DNA of 64,000 nucleotides from 2-02-FULL-45-10 sp964478235. Its GTDB lineage: Bacteria > Patescibacteriota > Patescibacteriia > Magasanikbacterales > GWA2-37-8. Location: positions 62,001 through 126,000 of the forward strand of contig CAYZGX010000001.1 in the NCBI GenBank assembly GCA_964478235.1. Reading direction: 5' to 3'. Positions 34,600-42,072 of this stretch are shown here, piece after piece. The notes beneath the pieces are model-generated. The model ran no database searches and was not told the origin of the DNA. It saw nothing but the letters and a program-made list of their open reading frames with translations. Numbering within the stretch: the stretch's first letter is position 1; each line of letters opens with the position of its first letter. The position numbers and the translations under genes were made by a program.

Positions 34600-34705
34600 A
34601 ATCGGCTCAGTTGTCGAACTGCGCTTGGCGCAGGCGGAACTTCGACAAAGATGTGGAATATCAAAAGGCCTGAATTAAAGCCGTCTCATATCCCACATCT
34701 TTATC
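34600..34705 (-). promoter_or_regulatory. Highly structured leader of the 34024 gene
   Basis: Minus strand: a long stem AAAGATGTGG.../...CCACATCTTT (34649-34704) enclosing a smaller GGC/GCC hairpin, followed by a second stem TGTCGAA..CTGCGC/GCGCAG..TTCGACA (34611-34648). Both lie between promoter and ribosome binding site. It could be a regulatory RNA or an mRNA stabiliser. Confidence 0.65.
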
Positions 34706-34707
34706 CT

Positions 34708-34735
34708 TGTATATAAGGGTGTGATACATTGTCAA
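34708..34735 (-). promoter_or_regulatory. Proximal promoter of the 34024 gene
   Basis: Minus-strand TTGACA (34730-34735), 16-base spacer, TATACA (34708-34713). Confidence 0.75.
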
Positions 34736-34803
34736 AGAAACTATTTCCGAATACTTTTAGCTTAGATAAGCCAAAAGAGATATCACGAAAAACAGTAAGC
34801 ATG

Positions 34804-34832
34804 AGTATACACGAGTTTTAGAGCTCTGTCAA
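34804..34832 (-). promoter_or_regulatory. Distal promoter of the 34024 gene (perfect boxes)
   Basis: Minus-strand TTGACA (34827-34832), 17-base spacer, TATACT (34804-34809). No other gene starts downstream before the 34024 gene. Confidence 0.8.
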
Positions 34833-34852
34833 GAATCCCTCGAATACAACAA

Positions 34853-34880
34853 AAAAATCACTGCTTATACAGTGATTTTC
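34853..34880 (-). terminator. Terminator of the pyrH operon
   Basis: AAATCACTG / CAGTGATTT stem with T-run on the minus strand right after the pyrH stop. Confidence 0.82.
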
Positions 34881-34888
34881 TGTCTTTC

Positions 34889-35575
34889 TTAGCAAATTAT
34901 CGTTCCCGGAAAATCATTTCCTCCAATCGCCTTCCCCACTGCTGACAAGTCGCTCCCTTTAACAAACCCGACTTTCAATTTTAATTTTTCCGCCATTTTT
35001 GACGCTACTGGATCAAACGGCACATTGGCTCCCGGATTCCAGACATTACCAACAATTTTTCTAAATTCTTTCCAACCAATCTGCTCGATCTTAGTCGCTG
35101 ACGGATCTTTGGCTGGGTCGGCGGTATAGACGTAATCAATATTGGACAAATTAAACAACTCACGGACACCATAAGTACGCGCCAAAAGCACCGCATCAGT
35201 ATCAGTTGAGCAGCCCGGTTTCCAACCACAAGCCACGATAATTGGTTTAGTTGTTTTAATTTTCTTCGTTGGATTGACAACCACTTCATGATGAGCCAAA
35301 CCTTTGAACATATACCGTACCAACTCAGCATTAAGCCGGGTAACAGCAATGCCGACATAATCCAAATCTTCTTTATCAACTATACCAATACTTTTTGCTC
35401 CCGCCTGATACTGTCGAGCAGTTGCCCCACCACCAATTACCAAAATAAATTTTTTACCCTTCTTAACTTCTTTGACGATAAGCGTCCGAAATGAACGCAA
35501 AAAATCCGGATCAAATCCGGTTTTAGGAATCACGATAGAGCCGCCAACTGAAAGAATAGTGTACCCGGTCTTCAT
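34889..35575 (-). CDS. pyrH: UMP kinase, archaeal type
   Basis: 228 residues, amino-acid-kinase fold. GGSIVIPKTGFD at the start, FILVIGGGATARQYQ for phosphate binding, CSTDTDAVLLA, and VWNPGANVPFDPVASKMAEKL near the end. The shorter length and carboxy-terminal sequence fit the archaeal-type UMP kinase also found in CPR. It phosphorylates UMP to UDP. ATG 35575 or a GTG two codons upstream could be the start. It directly follows a small basic gene. Confidence 0.88.
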   Translation of the reverse strand: MKTGYTILSVGGSIVIPKTGFDPDFLRSFRTLIVKEVKKGKKFILVIGGGATARQYQAGAKSIGIVDKEDLDYVGIAVTRLNAELVRYMFKGLAHHEVVVNPTKKIKTTKPIIVACGWKPGCSTDTDAVLLARTYGVRELFNLSNIDYVYTADPAKDPSATKIEQIGWKEFRKIVGNVWNPGANVPFDPVASKMAEKLKLKVGFVKGSDLSAVGKAIGGNDFPGTIIC

Positions 35576-35582
35576 ACGCACA

Positions 35583-35735
35583 TTACCAAGATTTTTTTAA
35601 AAACGAGGGCTGTTTTTTGTTAATCTTTGTATTCATTCGTCGCTTAAAAGCCTCTGGTCGATTAGCGATCCAGCGATGTGGTGTTCCGTAACCGACCTTA
35701 CCTTTATTTGCCCGAGCTGACGAATGATTTTTCAC
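35583..35735 (-). CDS. Small basic protein of unknown function
   Basis: 50 residues from GTG at 35735: MKNHSSARANKGKVGYGT and on to a Lys/Arg-rich end (KINKKQPSFLKKSW). It fits between the holin-like gene (5-base gap) and pyrH (stop a few bases before the pyrH start) on the same strand, as an operon gene would. Its charge suggests nucleic-acid or ribosome binding. Family not recognised. Confidence 0.6.
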   Translation of the reverse strand: MKNHSSARANKGKVGYGTPHRWIANRPEAFKRRMNTKINKKQPSFLKKSW

Positions 35736-35740
35736 ACTGA

Positions 35741-36088
35741 TTATTTTCTATCACTTCGAAGCAAGCTAGCAATAAGCCAGTTGCAGAGCCACATCAACAT
35801 AGCGCCCCAAAACGCTGGCCAAAAACCGGCGACACCAAATCCTTTTACTAAGGTGGAAGCGAACCAAAACATCAGCGCGTTAATAACTAGCGTAAACAAA
35901 CCAAGGGTGATGACATTAAACGGCAACGTCAAAACTAAGATAATTGGACGAATAAGCGCGTTAACCAAACCGAGCACTAAAGCCGCTACCAAAGCAGCAT
36001 ACAGATTAGTGACGGAAATACCTGGAACATAATAAGCGATCGCAATGAGCGCTAAAGCTGACAACAGCCAGCGGAGAAGTAGAGACAT
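35741..36088 (-). CDS. Phage-holin-4-like (PF04020-type) membrane protein
   Basis: 115 residues with four transmembrane helices and the family segment GLVNALIRPIILVLTLPFN followed by TLGLFTLVINALMFW. Despite the holin name these small proteins are common chromosomal genes of unknown function. It follows xseB by 5 bases. Confidence 0.85.
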   Translation of the reverse strand: MSLLLRWLLSALALIAIAYYVPGISVTNLYAALVAALVLGLVNALIRPIILVLTLPFNVITLGLFTLVINALMFWFASTLVKGFGVAGFWPAFWGAMLMWLCNWLIASLLRSDRK

Positions 36089-36093
36089 AGATA

Positions 36094-36291
36094 TTATTCG
36101 TTACTAAGTTGTTTAAGTTCTTTGACTTTAAGCTCAACACTGCCCAAATACTGCTTCAATTCTTTTACAATGACAATTCCCTCTTCAAATTTTTTGATCC
36201 CTTCTTCTAAGTCAATATTTTCCTGCTCAAACCAAGCAACGATTTTTTCAAGCTCGGCATACTGTTTGGTGAAATCTACTTTTTTGGTCAT
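36094..36291 (-). CDS. xseB: Exodeoxyribonuclease VII small subunit
   Basis: 65 residues. YAELEKIVAWFEQENIDLEEGIKKFEEGI matches the XseB helical hairpin. Its ATG overlaps the xseA stop by 4 bases (ATGA), showing coupled translation and confirming TGA as a stop. Confidence 0.95.
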   Translation of the reverse strand: MTKKVDFTKQYAELEKIVAWFEQENIDLEEGIKKFEEGIVIVKELKQYLGSVELKVKELKQLSNE

Positions 36292-37526
36292 ATATTTTTT
36301 TCAATAACTGAACCGGTAATAGTTCCTTCGCCCAATTCTAACACGAATCTTTCCGCCACGTCTAGCTCCTTGGCTGAGCGAACAATCGCCCCTGAGCTAT
36401 TCCGAGCAATACTATATCCCCGTCCCAAAATTCGCCGAGGATTAATATTGGTTAATAAACGCTCGCTACTTTCAAGAAACTGCTCCCGCCGCAAAATAAG
36501 ATGCGTGAGTTTATCAGCATTTTTTGTAAACGACTGAAGCATTGTTTTTTTAGCCATTACCAGAGCTTCCAAACGAACCGAGCGATTGAAAAAAGATTGC
36601 AATAACTGTTTAGAACGCTGGAGCGGAGCCTCCAAGCGCGATGTCATCTGGAAAACTCCGGTCTGCACCCGTTGTTTTTTCAGGAGTACTTGATGCGCAA
36701 CCACTTCCCCCATTTGCTCCACCATAAATCCACACTGTGACAAAAAATCTCGCTTATCTGGCACCACCATTTCCGCCGCATTTGATGGTGTTGACGCTCG
36801 GACATCGGCGACAAAATCAATCAGCGTTTCATCGCGCTCATGCCCAATTCCCGACACCACCGGAATAACACTGCCGTACACCGCTCGAACCACCGGCTCA
36901 GTATTAAAGGCTGCTAAATCTTCGAGTGACCCACCACCGCGAATAATCACTAGCACATCAAACTCTGAAGCCGCCGCGTTAAACTCCTGAAATGCACTAA
37001 CCACATCAGCTACAGCAGTTTCTCCTTGTACTGCCACATGACGAATCACCACTTCCACCGCCGGCCAGCGATTGGTAATAATTCTTTTAAAGTCGCCAAA
37101 GGCAGCGCTGTCTCGCGACGCAATCACTGCAATCCGATTCGGAATCTTCGGAATTGCCCGTTTGCGAGCTGGCGCAAACAACCCCTCTTCGCTTAATTTC
37201 TTTTTCAGTAATTCATAGGCTCGTTTCAACGCTCCGTCACCCACCAACTCAACCGACTGTACCACAAACCCAAAGCGTCCAGTCTGCTCACGCACTTTTG
37301 GATACCCGGTCACTCGCACTTTTATTCCGTCTTCGAGCGGAACTTTGAGTTGAAACGCGACAGCAAAACAGCTAAGCACCCCCGTTGGATCTTTCAAATC
37401 AAAAAAAGCCCATTTACCCTGGGATATTTTAAACTGCGACACTTCCCCCTCCACCGTAAACTGACCAACGATAATCGCATTAATATTTCCAATGAACTCT
37501 GAAACAGTATAGACCGGCAAAGCCAT
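36288..37526 (-). CDS. xseA: Exodeoxyribonuclease VII large subunit
   Basis: 412 residues. Amino-terminal OB domain (VEGEVSQFKISQGKWAFFDLKD), catalytic core with VIASRDSAAFGDF, IIRGGGSLEDL and SGIGHERDETLIDFVAD, and a coiled-coil tail (GRGYSIARNSSG). With XseB it degrades single-stranded DNA to oligonucleotides. Confidence 0.96.
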   Translation of the reverse strand: MALPVYTVSEFIGNINAIIVGQFTVEGEVSQFKISQGKWAFFDLKDPTGVLSCFAVAFQLKVPLEDGIKVRVTGYPKVREQTGRFGFVVQSVELVGDGALKRAYELLKKKLSEEGLFAPARKRAIPKIPNRIAVIASRDSAAFGDFKRIITNRWPAVEVVIRHVAVQGETAVADVVSAFQEFNAAASEFDVLVIIRGGGSLEDLAAFNTEPVVRAVYGSVIPVVSGIGHERDETLIDFVADVRASTPSNAAEMVVPDKRDFLSQCGFMVEQMGEVVAHQVLLKKQRVQTGVFQMTSRLEAPLQRSKQLLQSFFNRSVRLEALVMAKKTMLQSFTKNADKLTHLILRREQFLESSERLLTNINPRRILGRGYSIARNSSGAIVRSAKELDVAERFVLELGEGTITGSVIEKNI

Positions 37527-37529
37527 AGA

Positions 37530-38147
37530 CTAGAACGACACTCCCGTCAAAAAACGAAACGGAATATCAACAAGCGGGGTAATGAGCCGAGAAAAGAAAA
37601 AGACAAACATGAGGACAAACAAAAATCCGAACTGATGCAAAAACATTCTAAATTTAAACCAGGCTTCAGGCATGAGCGCTTCAAACAATTTCGAACCGTC
37701 GAGTGGTGGAATTGGTAGTAAGTTGAAAATCGTTAACATTAAATTAGCGTAAATGATAATCGCCAAAAATGACGCAATCGGAGCTTCCGGCATCAGACGA
37801 AATACCATCGCAAAGGTAACTGCCAACAACGTGTTCGCTAGTGGCCCGGCTAACCCAACCCAAACTGGTCCCCATTTTTGATCTCGTAGATTATACGGAT
37901 TATACGGTACCGGCTTAGCGTAGGCAAAAAGAAATCGCCCACCACTCATCAAAAAGAGAAAGAGTGGCAGAAGAATCGTTCCTATTGGGTCAATATGTGC
38001 CCGTGGATCAATGGTCAGCCGGCCAGCATATTTGGCGGTTTTATCGCCCAACTGCTCAGCCATCCAACCATGGGCGTATTCATGAATAATTGACGAAGGA
38101 ATAATAATGACAAAATAGAAGAGAAGTCCGATAAAGTCCATAACCAT
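37530..38147 (-). CDS. M50 site-2-type membrane metalloprotease
   Basis: 205 residues, five to six membrane helices. Zinc motif HEYAH in IPSSIIHEYAHGWMAEQLG and the second motif NLLPIPPLDGSKLF are intact. Minimal S2P proteases of this type cleave membrane-anchored regulators. ATG at 38147 or 38141 both fit. The start region overlaps the -35 box of the divergent rpmB promoter. Confidence 0.92.
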   Translation of the reverse strand: MVMDFIGLLFYFVIIIPSSIIHEYAHGWMAEQLGDKTAKYAGRLTIDPRAHIDPIGTILLPLFLFLMSGGRFLFAYAKPVPYNPYNLRDQKWGPVWVGLAGPLANTLLAVTFAMVFRLMPEAPIASFLAIIIYANLMLTIFNLLPIPPLDGSKLFEALMPEAWFKFRMFLHQFGFLFVLMFVFFFSRLITPLVDIPFRFLTGVSF

Positions 38148-38175
38148 TGACAAAAGGATAAAGGTAAGCTATACT
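38147..38175 (+). promoter_or_regulatory. rpmB promoter (perfect boxes)
   Basis: TTGACA (38147-38152), 17-base spacer, TATACT (38170-38175), about 60 bases of leader before the start codon. Confidence 0.88.
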
Positions 38176-38243
38176 AAGCCCACTTGAAATAGTATAATCT
38201 AAGCCTCCCAAAAGGGCAATTACTAACCTTATAACTCTAGACT

Positions 38244-38423
38244 ATGAGCATGTCCTGCGACTTGTGCGCTAAACGAGCTGCCCGAGCAAATCATGTGAGT
38301 CACTCCAACGTCAAAGTGCCACGCCGCCAGAAGCCAAACTTACAACTTCTCCGCGTTGGTAACACGAGTATTCGCATCTGCTCTACCTGCCGTCGTACTC
38401 TCAACAAACAGTTGGTGAAATAA
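38244..38423 (+). CDS. rpmB: Ribosomal protein bL28
   Basis: 59 residues, MSMSCDLCAKRAARANHVSHSN at the start shortened to the known pattern, with two zinc pairs (CDLC and CSTC) and QLLRVGNTSIRICSTCRR near the end. This is a short, zinc-binding L28. Own promoter and own terminator. Confidence 0.95.
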   Translation: MSMSCDLCAKRAARANHVSHSNVKVPRRQKPNLQLLRVGNTSIRICSTCRRTLNKQLVK

Positions 38424-38429
38424 CTTCAC

Positions 38430-38457
38430 AAAACCAGCCAATCGGCTGGTTTTTTTG
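38430..38457 (+). terminator. rpmB terminator
   Basis: AACCAGCC-AAT-GGCTGGTT stem with T7, just after the rpmB stop. Confidence 0.9.
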
Positions 38458-38462
38458 TCCTG

Positions 38463-38492
38463 TTGACAGCCTTACCGATAATGGCGCATACT
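38463..38492 (+). promoter_or_regulatory. Promoter of a standalone structured RNA
   Basis: TTGACA (38463-38468), 18-base spacer, CATACT (38487-38492), starting just after the rpmB terminator. Confidence 0.75.
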
Positions 38493-38498
38493 ACCTAC

Positions 38499-38670
38499 AG
38501 TTTGGTACCCCGATGGCGCAAAACTATTCTATGTATATATCTTTGGTTCACCAATATTTGTAACACCCGTGGGTGTTACGTGAGGTTTACCGCCTTATCC
38601 TTCGGGATAGGTTTTATGACCATACGGGCGCCAAACAACCAAAGCCCAGCCGACAATCGGCTGGTTTTTT
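38499..38670 (+). ncRNA. Standalone structured RNA of unknown class, about 170 nt
   Basis: The transcript predicted from the promoter begins with GTTTGG (38500-38505), CCCG (38509-38512) and ATGG (38513-38516), which pair with CCAT (38620-38623), CGGG (38625-38628) and CCAAAC (38631-38636) near its end. Inside are TTGG-TTCA-CCAA, an 8-bp GTAACACC-CGTG-GGTGTTAC hairpin and TATCC-TTCG-GGATA with a UUCG-type loop. A terminator CCAGCCGA/TCGGCTGG plus T6 (38646-38671) closes it. No credible reading frame. No match to tmRNA, SRP RNA, RNase P or a known riboswitch that I can recognise. Confidence 0.72.
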
Positions 38671-38675
38671 GTATA

Positions 38676-38706
38676 AAAAAATCCCCCCAGAGACTGGAGG
38701 GATTTG
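38676..38706 (-). terminator. ndk terminator
   Basis: AAATCCCTCC / GGGGGGATTT stem with a T-run on the minus strand, after the ndk stop. Confidence 0.85.
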
Positions 38707-38718
38707 ATAGGATTTTGC

Positions 38719-39321
38719 TTATTCAATAATACCATCAAGATTGACATCGTAAAGCACTTCTTCTTGCACCAAACGATAATTGAGAATTTCTTCTTCTTTA
38801 AACCAGATACCAATTTCACGAAGTGCTTCTTCTGGCTTGTCTGAACAGTGGATCAAATTGCGCACAGCGCGACCATCAATGTTGGATAGGTTGTAGGAAT
38901 CCAAAGTGAAGTCACCGCGGAGCGTACCAACATCAGATGACAAAGGTTCAGTTGCCCCAACAATTTTCTTCACGATACCAACTGCTTCGTTGCCTTCCAA
39001 GACCATAGCAATCACTGGACCACACGACATGAAGCTCACCAAGGCGCGAACAATATCTTTGCCGTATTCAATCGCTGGCTTATCCACTACCATACCAGCT
39101 GCCTGACGATTTTTAATCGTGTTATTACCTTTCAATTCGTACCAAGCGTCGTCTTTATTGTAGTGTACCCACAAACGCTTTTCATCAGCTACAAAAAATT
39201 TCATCGCAGCAATTTTCAAACCAGTTCGTTCAAAACGCTTGATGATCTCACCAACCAACGAACGTTGTACGCCGTCTGGTTTGATAATGACAAATGTTCG
39301 TTCTTTTTTCGGATGCTGCAT
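38719..39321 (-). CDS. ndk: Nucleoside diphosphate kinase, enlarged form
   Basis: 200 residues against about 140-150 for usual bacterial NDK. FVIIKPDGVQRSLVGEI at the start and the active-site His in NLIHCSDKPEEALREI are present. Extra length comes from an insert (about residues 53-90, WYELKGNNTIKNRQ...) and a longer carboxy terminus (NYRLVQEEVLYDVNLDG). It equalises NTP pools. Own promoter and terminator. Confidence 0.93.
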   Translation of the reverse strand: MQHPKKERTFVIIKPDGVQRSLVGEIIKRFERTGLKIAAMKFFVADEKRLWVHYNKDDAWYELKGNNTIKNRQAAGMVVDKPAIEYGKDIVRALVSFMSCGPVIAMVLEGNEAVGIVKKIVGATEPLSSDVGTLRGDFTLDSYNLSNIDGRAVRNLIHCSDKPEEALREIGIWFKEEEILNYRLVQEEVLYDVNLDGIIE

Positions 39322-39362
39322 AGTATATAAAAGTTACAAAGATGTAAAATAAGTCTAGCCGT

Positions 39363-39391
39363 ATACTACTCGAAAGTAGCCAAAAAGTCAA
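39363..39391 (-). promoter_or_regulatory. ndk promoter
   Basis: Minus-strand TTGACT (39386-39391), 17-base spacer, TAGTAT (39363-39368); overlaps the end of yraN. Confidence 0.7.
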
Positions 39392-39394
39392 TGA

Positions 39395-39748
39395 TTAGAG
39401 GATAACTGCGAGACGGAGCGCCACCTGGCGGGTGGCTGGAGTCACCACCACCATACAACTGGCCAAAATAAGGCTTTTCTCCACTATTCCTCGTTGGCGC
39501 AGATATTCCCGAGCAGTTTTGGCCATTTTGTGCTTTTTTGAGGCCGTCACCGCCGTGTCATTGGCCCAAGGGCCAGCCAAACGGGTTTTTACTTCCACAC
39601 AATAATAATCACCCCCTTTCGTAGCAATGATATCAATTTCCCCAACCGTGGTATAAAAATTACGTTCCACCACCTGAAAACCTTGGCGCAATAAAAAAGA
39701 GACAGCTTGGCTTTCACCCCACTGTCCCTTAGTCCTCCGAGTAGTCAT
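39395..39748 (-). CDS. yraN: YraN/UPF0102 family nuclease-fold protein
   Basis: 117 residues: GQWGESQAVSFLLRQGFQVVERNFYTTVGEIDIIATKGGDYYCVEVKTR carries the restriction-endonuclease-like core (GEID...EVKT) of the family. The cellular role is unsettled. Last gene of a run of four small genes on the minus strand. Confidence 0.92.
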   Translation of the reverse strand: MTTRRTKGQWGESQAVSFLLRQGFQVVERNFYTTVGEIDIIATKGGDYYCVEVKTRLAGPWANDTAVTASKKHKMAKTAREYLRQRGIVEKSLILASCMVVVTPATRQVALRLAVIL

Positions 39749-39753
39749 AGCGC

Positions 39754-40155
39754 TTAGGCTTTAGGTAAATATTTTTCCTTAGCCAACCGCGCCTTATTGA
39801 GCTCTCTAATTTCAGGTACACGCTTTATATGGTAGCGAACAATCGGCAAAAGCCAGACAGCTAAGACAGCCAGCCAGACCAAAAACCAGATACGCCATCC
39901 GAGGAAAAAAACATGCTGTTGTCGGAAGAAGAACAAGACCAAACCAGTGAAACCCATAGTCACACCCCAGTTGCCATAGCGACCATAAAGATTGGCGATA
40001 GCCTTCTCAGCCTGCTTTTGTTTCAAAAAAAGAAATACCCCGCCAATAAGAGTGATACCAAATAAGATAACGAGATACGCTGTCTCAACACCGCGAGCAG
40101 CTAAATTTGGCTGAGTAAACCAATACGACCAATACAAGAGATTCGAGAGTTGCAT
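39754..40155 (-). CDS. Small membrane protein, unknown function
   Basis: 133 residues with three to four transmembrane helices (AYLVILFGITLIGGVFLFL, WGVTMGFTGLVLFFF, IWFLVWLAVLAVWLL) and a basic carboxy tail (KRVPEIRELNKARLAKEKYLPKA). It lies between yraN (5 bases) and a methyltransferase (7 bases), in an operon. No family recognised. Confidence 0.75.
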   Translation of the reverse strand: MQLSNLLYWSYWFTQPNLAARGVETAYLVILFGITLIGGVFLFLKQKQAEKAIANLYGRYGNWGVTMGFTGLVLFFFRQQHVFFLGWRIWFLVWLAVLAVWLLPIVRYHIKRVPEIRELNKARLAKEKYLPKA

Positions 40156-40162
40156 ATAATAC

Positions 40163-40708
40163 TTATGTTTTCTTAAAAATAAGACAATAGTGGTTTTCCT
40201 CCAAAGCTCCTTGTTCCACTAATACTAACCCAGCATGCGTGGCGGCGTCAATAACCACCTGAGAAGGCACCAAATGAGCGCTGTCGGGGCCAAGCGGGCC
40301 AAGCTGCTTCAACCAATCAACGACAACCACCTTACCCCCGCTCATCGTGAGGCGAGCCGCTTCTTGAAGCACGGCGACCTTATTAGCTGCCAAATTAAGC
40401 ACGTTAATAAGTAACGCGACGTTTAACGTCGCTGGCGGAATCGGTGTACCACCCAGGCGTTCAATGTCCGACCAAACCGTCTGAACGTTCAAAAAATGCT
40501 CACTGCGACTACGACTCTGCAGAGTTTCCAAAACATTTTTAATAATATCAACGGCATAGACTATCCCCATCTCCCCCACTGCTTTTGATGCTTGAAAAAC
40601 AAAATGACCAGTGCGGCCGCAACCTAAATCAACCACCCGCATTCCAGGAGCGAGCTTAACTTTTTTAAAAATAACTTGTGCATCTATCAAAGCAGTGCCG
40701 GTGGACAT
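40163..40708 (-). CDS. SAM-dependent methyltransferase
   Basis: 181 residues, Rossmann-like class I fold: motif I VVDLGCGRTGHFVF, an acidic VYAVDII after the second strand, and KVVVVDWLKQLGPLGP in place of the typical motif. Resembles UbiE/Methyltransf_11 proteins. Substrate unknown. Confidence 0.85.
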   Translation of the reverse strand: MSTGTALIDAQVIFKKVKLAPGMRVVDLGCGRTGHFVFQASKAVGEMGIVYAVDIIKNVLETLQSRSRSEHFLNVQTVWSDIERLGGTPIPPATLNVALLINVLNLAANKVAVLQEAARLTMSGGKVVVVDWLKQLGPLGPDSAHLVPSQVVIDAATHAGLVLVEQGALEENHYCLIFKKT

Positions 40709-40713
40709 AACAC

Positions 40714-40962
40714 TTATGCAGAGGGAACAAGCAGTCGGCCAACGGTCGCCTGCAAAAACCCACCAAACAAATTAGTAATGATCATAAAGCCAATCAAGAT
40801 GGCGCCGATACCAAGCAATTTGTAGAGCAACCGGCTACCACCATTATAACCAAGCTTAGCTTCAGCCCAAGCGTTGGTACCAAAATTTTGAATAAGCCAT
40901 TCGGTTTTCATTACTGCTGCCGCACCAAGTGCTACGATAAAAAACCCAAGAAGATAACGCAT
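40714..40962 (-). CDS. Small two-helix membrane protein
   Basis: 82 residues from ATG at 40962 (MRYLLGFFIVALGAAAVMKTEWLIQNFGTN). Two hydrophobic helices, one at each end, with a short GGSRLLYKLLGIGAILIG stretch. The upstream extension of the frame crosses the inverted-repeat element and is not credible. Starts the run of four small genes. Confidence 0.72.
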   Translation of the reverse strand: MRYLLGFFIVALGAAAVMKTEWLIQNFGTNAWAEAKLGYNGGSRLLYKLLGIGAILIGFMIITNLFGGFLQATVGRLLVPSA

Positions 40963-41005
40963 AAAGAAATAATAAGACACTCTAATAATAACACAAGTAA
41001 CGCTT

Positions 41006-41138
41006 AGGTACAAAGAGCTAGATTCGAACTCGACTGCTTTCAGCAACCTCTTCGAAAAACCTTCTGGTTTTCCGATACCTTTCCTCCACATGAGAAACCT
41101 TCCGGTTTCTCCCTTCCCCGTTCGAATCTTTTCTACCT
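41006..41138 (-). ncRNA. Inverted-repeat structured element, possible RNA
   Basis: The ends are an imperfect inverted repeat (41006-41029 and 41120-41138, sharing GATTCGAAC and AGGTA). Between them are two related hairpins, GAGAAACC-GGAA-GGTTTCTC (41092-41111) and GAAAACC-AGAA-GGTTTTTC (41054-41072). The GTTCGAATC core equals the T-arm of the neighbouring tRNA-Leu. It lies just after the tRNA-Leu terminator; no strong promoter is visible. Confidence 0.45.
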
Positions 41139-41142
41139 AAAA

Positions 41143-41184
41143 ACATATTTAAAAACACCCTTTGATAGGGTGTTTTTAAATATG
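41143..41184 (-). terminator. Long terminator after tRNA-Leu
   Basis: CATATTTAAAAACACCC / GGGTGTTTTTAAATATG, a stem of about 16 base pairs, directly follows the tRNA on the minus strand. Confidence 0.85.
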
Positions 41185-41268
41185 TGCTCAGGAGAAGATT
41201 CGAACTTCCATTCCCTTGCGGGAGCTACCACCTCAAGGTAGTGCGTCTACCAATTTCGCCACCTGAGC
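41185..41268 (-). tRNA. tRNA-Leu (anticodon GAG)
   Basis: Acceptor GCTCAGG/CCTGAGC, D arm with TTGGTAGA, anticodon stem CTACC/GGTAG with loop TTGAGGT (anticodon GAG), a long variable arm (CTCCCGCAAGGGAA) and T loop TTCGAAT. CCA not encoded. It follows the lipid-kinase-like gene by 10 bases and is probably on the same transcript. Confidence 0.95.
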
Positions 41269-41278
41269 AGGTGTGACA

Positions 41279-42043
41279 TCAAAACTTGCGATGTCGACCA
41301 ACGACCATTTCCACTTTTCCGTGAGCCAAAGTAATCTTTAAACGGATTTCTTTAGTCACTCGACCATCGGCTTCAACCACGAATGGTTCTTTGCTGGTGA
41401 TCTCCATTTCTTCAAAGGGGAATATGCTTGGATCCTCATATGTATACCCCCACCAGCGCTTCTTTGTCAAGGGGCGAAGAAAGGCTTCAAGCTTATTATC
41501 CTGGGGGTGGACCACGCGAGTTTCCGCATCTTTTTTATTCTTTTTCCAAAAAAATGGCTGCAAATTACATACTACTACTTCCATCTTATCTTCAGCCGTT
41601 ACTCGAAAACGTTCGTCGTATACCACTTCCAGCTTAGCTGGCTTCACATGAAGCTGAGAGATAAAAAAACGATTATTGACCCAACCAATATCTAATTTTT
41701 CAATCCGACGACGCGACAAAACATCACATGCTTCAAGCCCCACCGGAATACCAAGCACCGAAGCAATAGTATTGTTTGGGCCAACTGGCAAAAAACCAAA
41801 AGAACACTCGGCCGTCGCCGCTCGAGACAAGACATGACCAAAAGTGCTGTCGTTACCCACCACCACAATCGTTTTGGCACCACGACGAATTTCGTCTTCC
41901 ACGATCGGCTTGGCGTCGGTAAAATTAGTCAAACGCAAAATCTTCCCAGCAATACCATAGTCAGTCAAACTGATTTCTATCGCTTTGATAAGGGAAGCGT
42001 ATTTTTTGTCACGCAAAAAATTGTCATACAAATACACGTACAT
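41279..42043 (-). CDS. Diacylglycerol/lipid-kinase-like protein with altered GGDGT motif
   Basis: 254 residues. The DAGK catalytic layout is present: TIVVVGNDSTFGHVLSRA stands for the usual GGDGT loop, and FGFLPVGPNNTIASVLGIP matches the LPxGTxND segment. The nucleotide-binding residues are therefore changed (GND-S-T). Phosphorylation of a lipid or sphingosine-like substrate is plausible but uncertain. Bactofilin lies upstream, tRNA-Leu downstream. Confidence 0.75.
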   Translation of the reverse strand: MYVYLYDNFLRDKKYASLIKAIEISLTDYGIAGKILRLTNFTDAKPIVEDEIRRGAKTIVVVGNDSTFGHVLSRAATAECSFGFLPVGPNNTIASVLGIPVGLEACDVLSRRRIEKLDIGWVNNRFFISQLHVKPAKLEVVYDERFRVTAEDKMEVVVCNLQPFFWKKNKKDAETRVVHPQDNKLEAFLRPLTKKRWWGYTYEDPSIFPFEEMEITSKEPFVVEADGRVTKEIRLKITLAHGKVEMVVGRHRKF

Positions 42044-42072
42044 AGCAGGAAAAGACAGGAAACCAACAATTG

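Noticed and set aside
38463..38729. 88-residue frame over the structured RNA
   Set aside because: No start signal, runs through the terminator; base pairing explains the sequence better.
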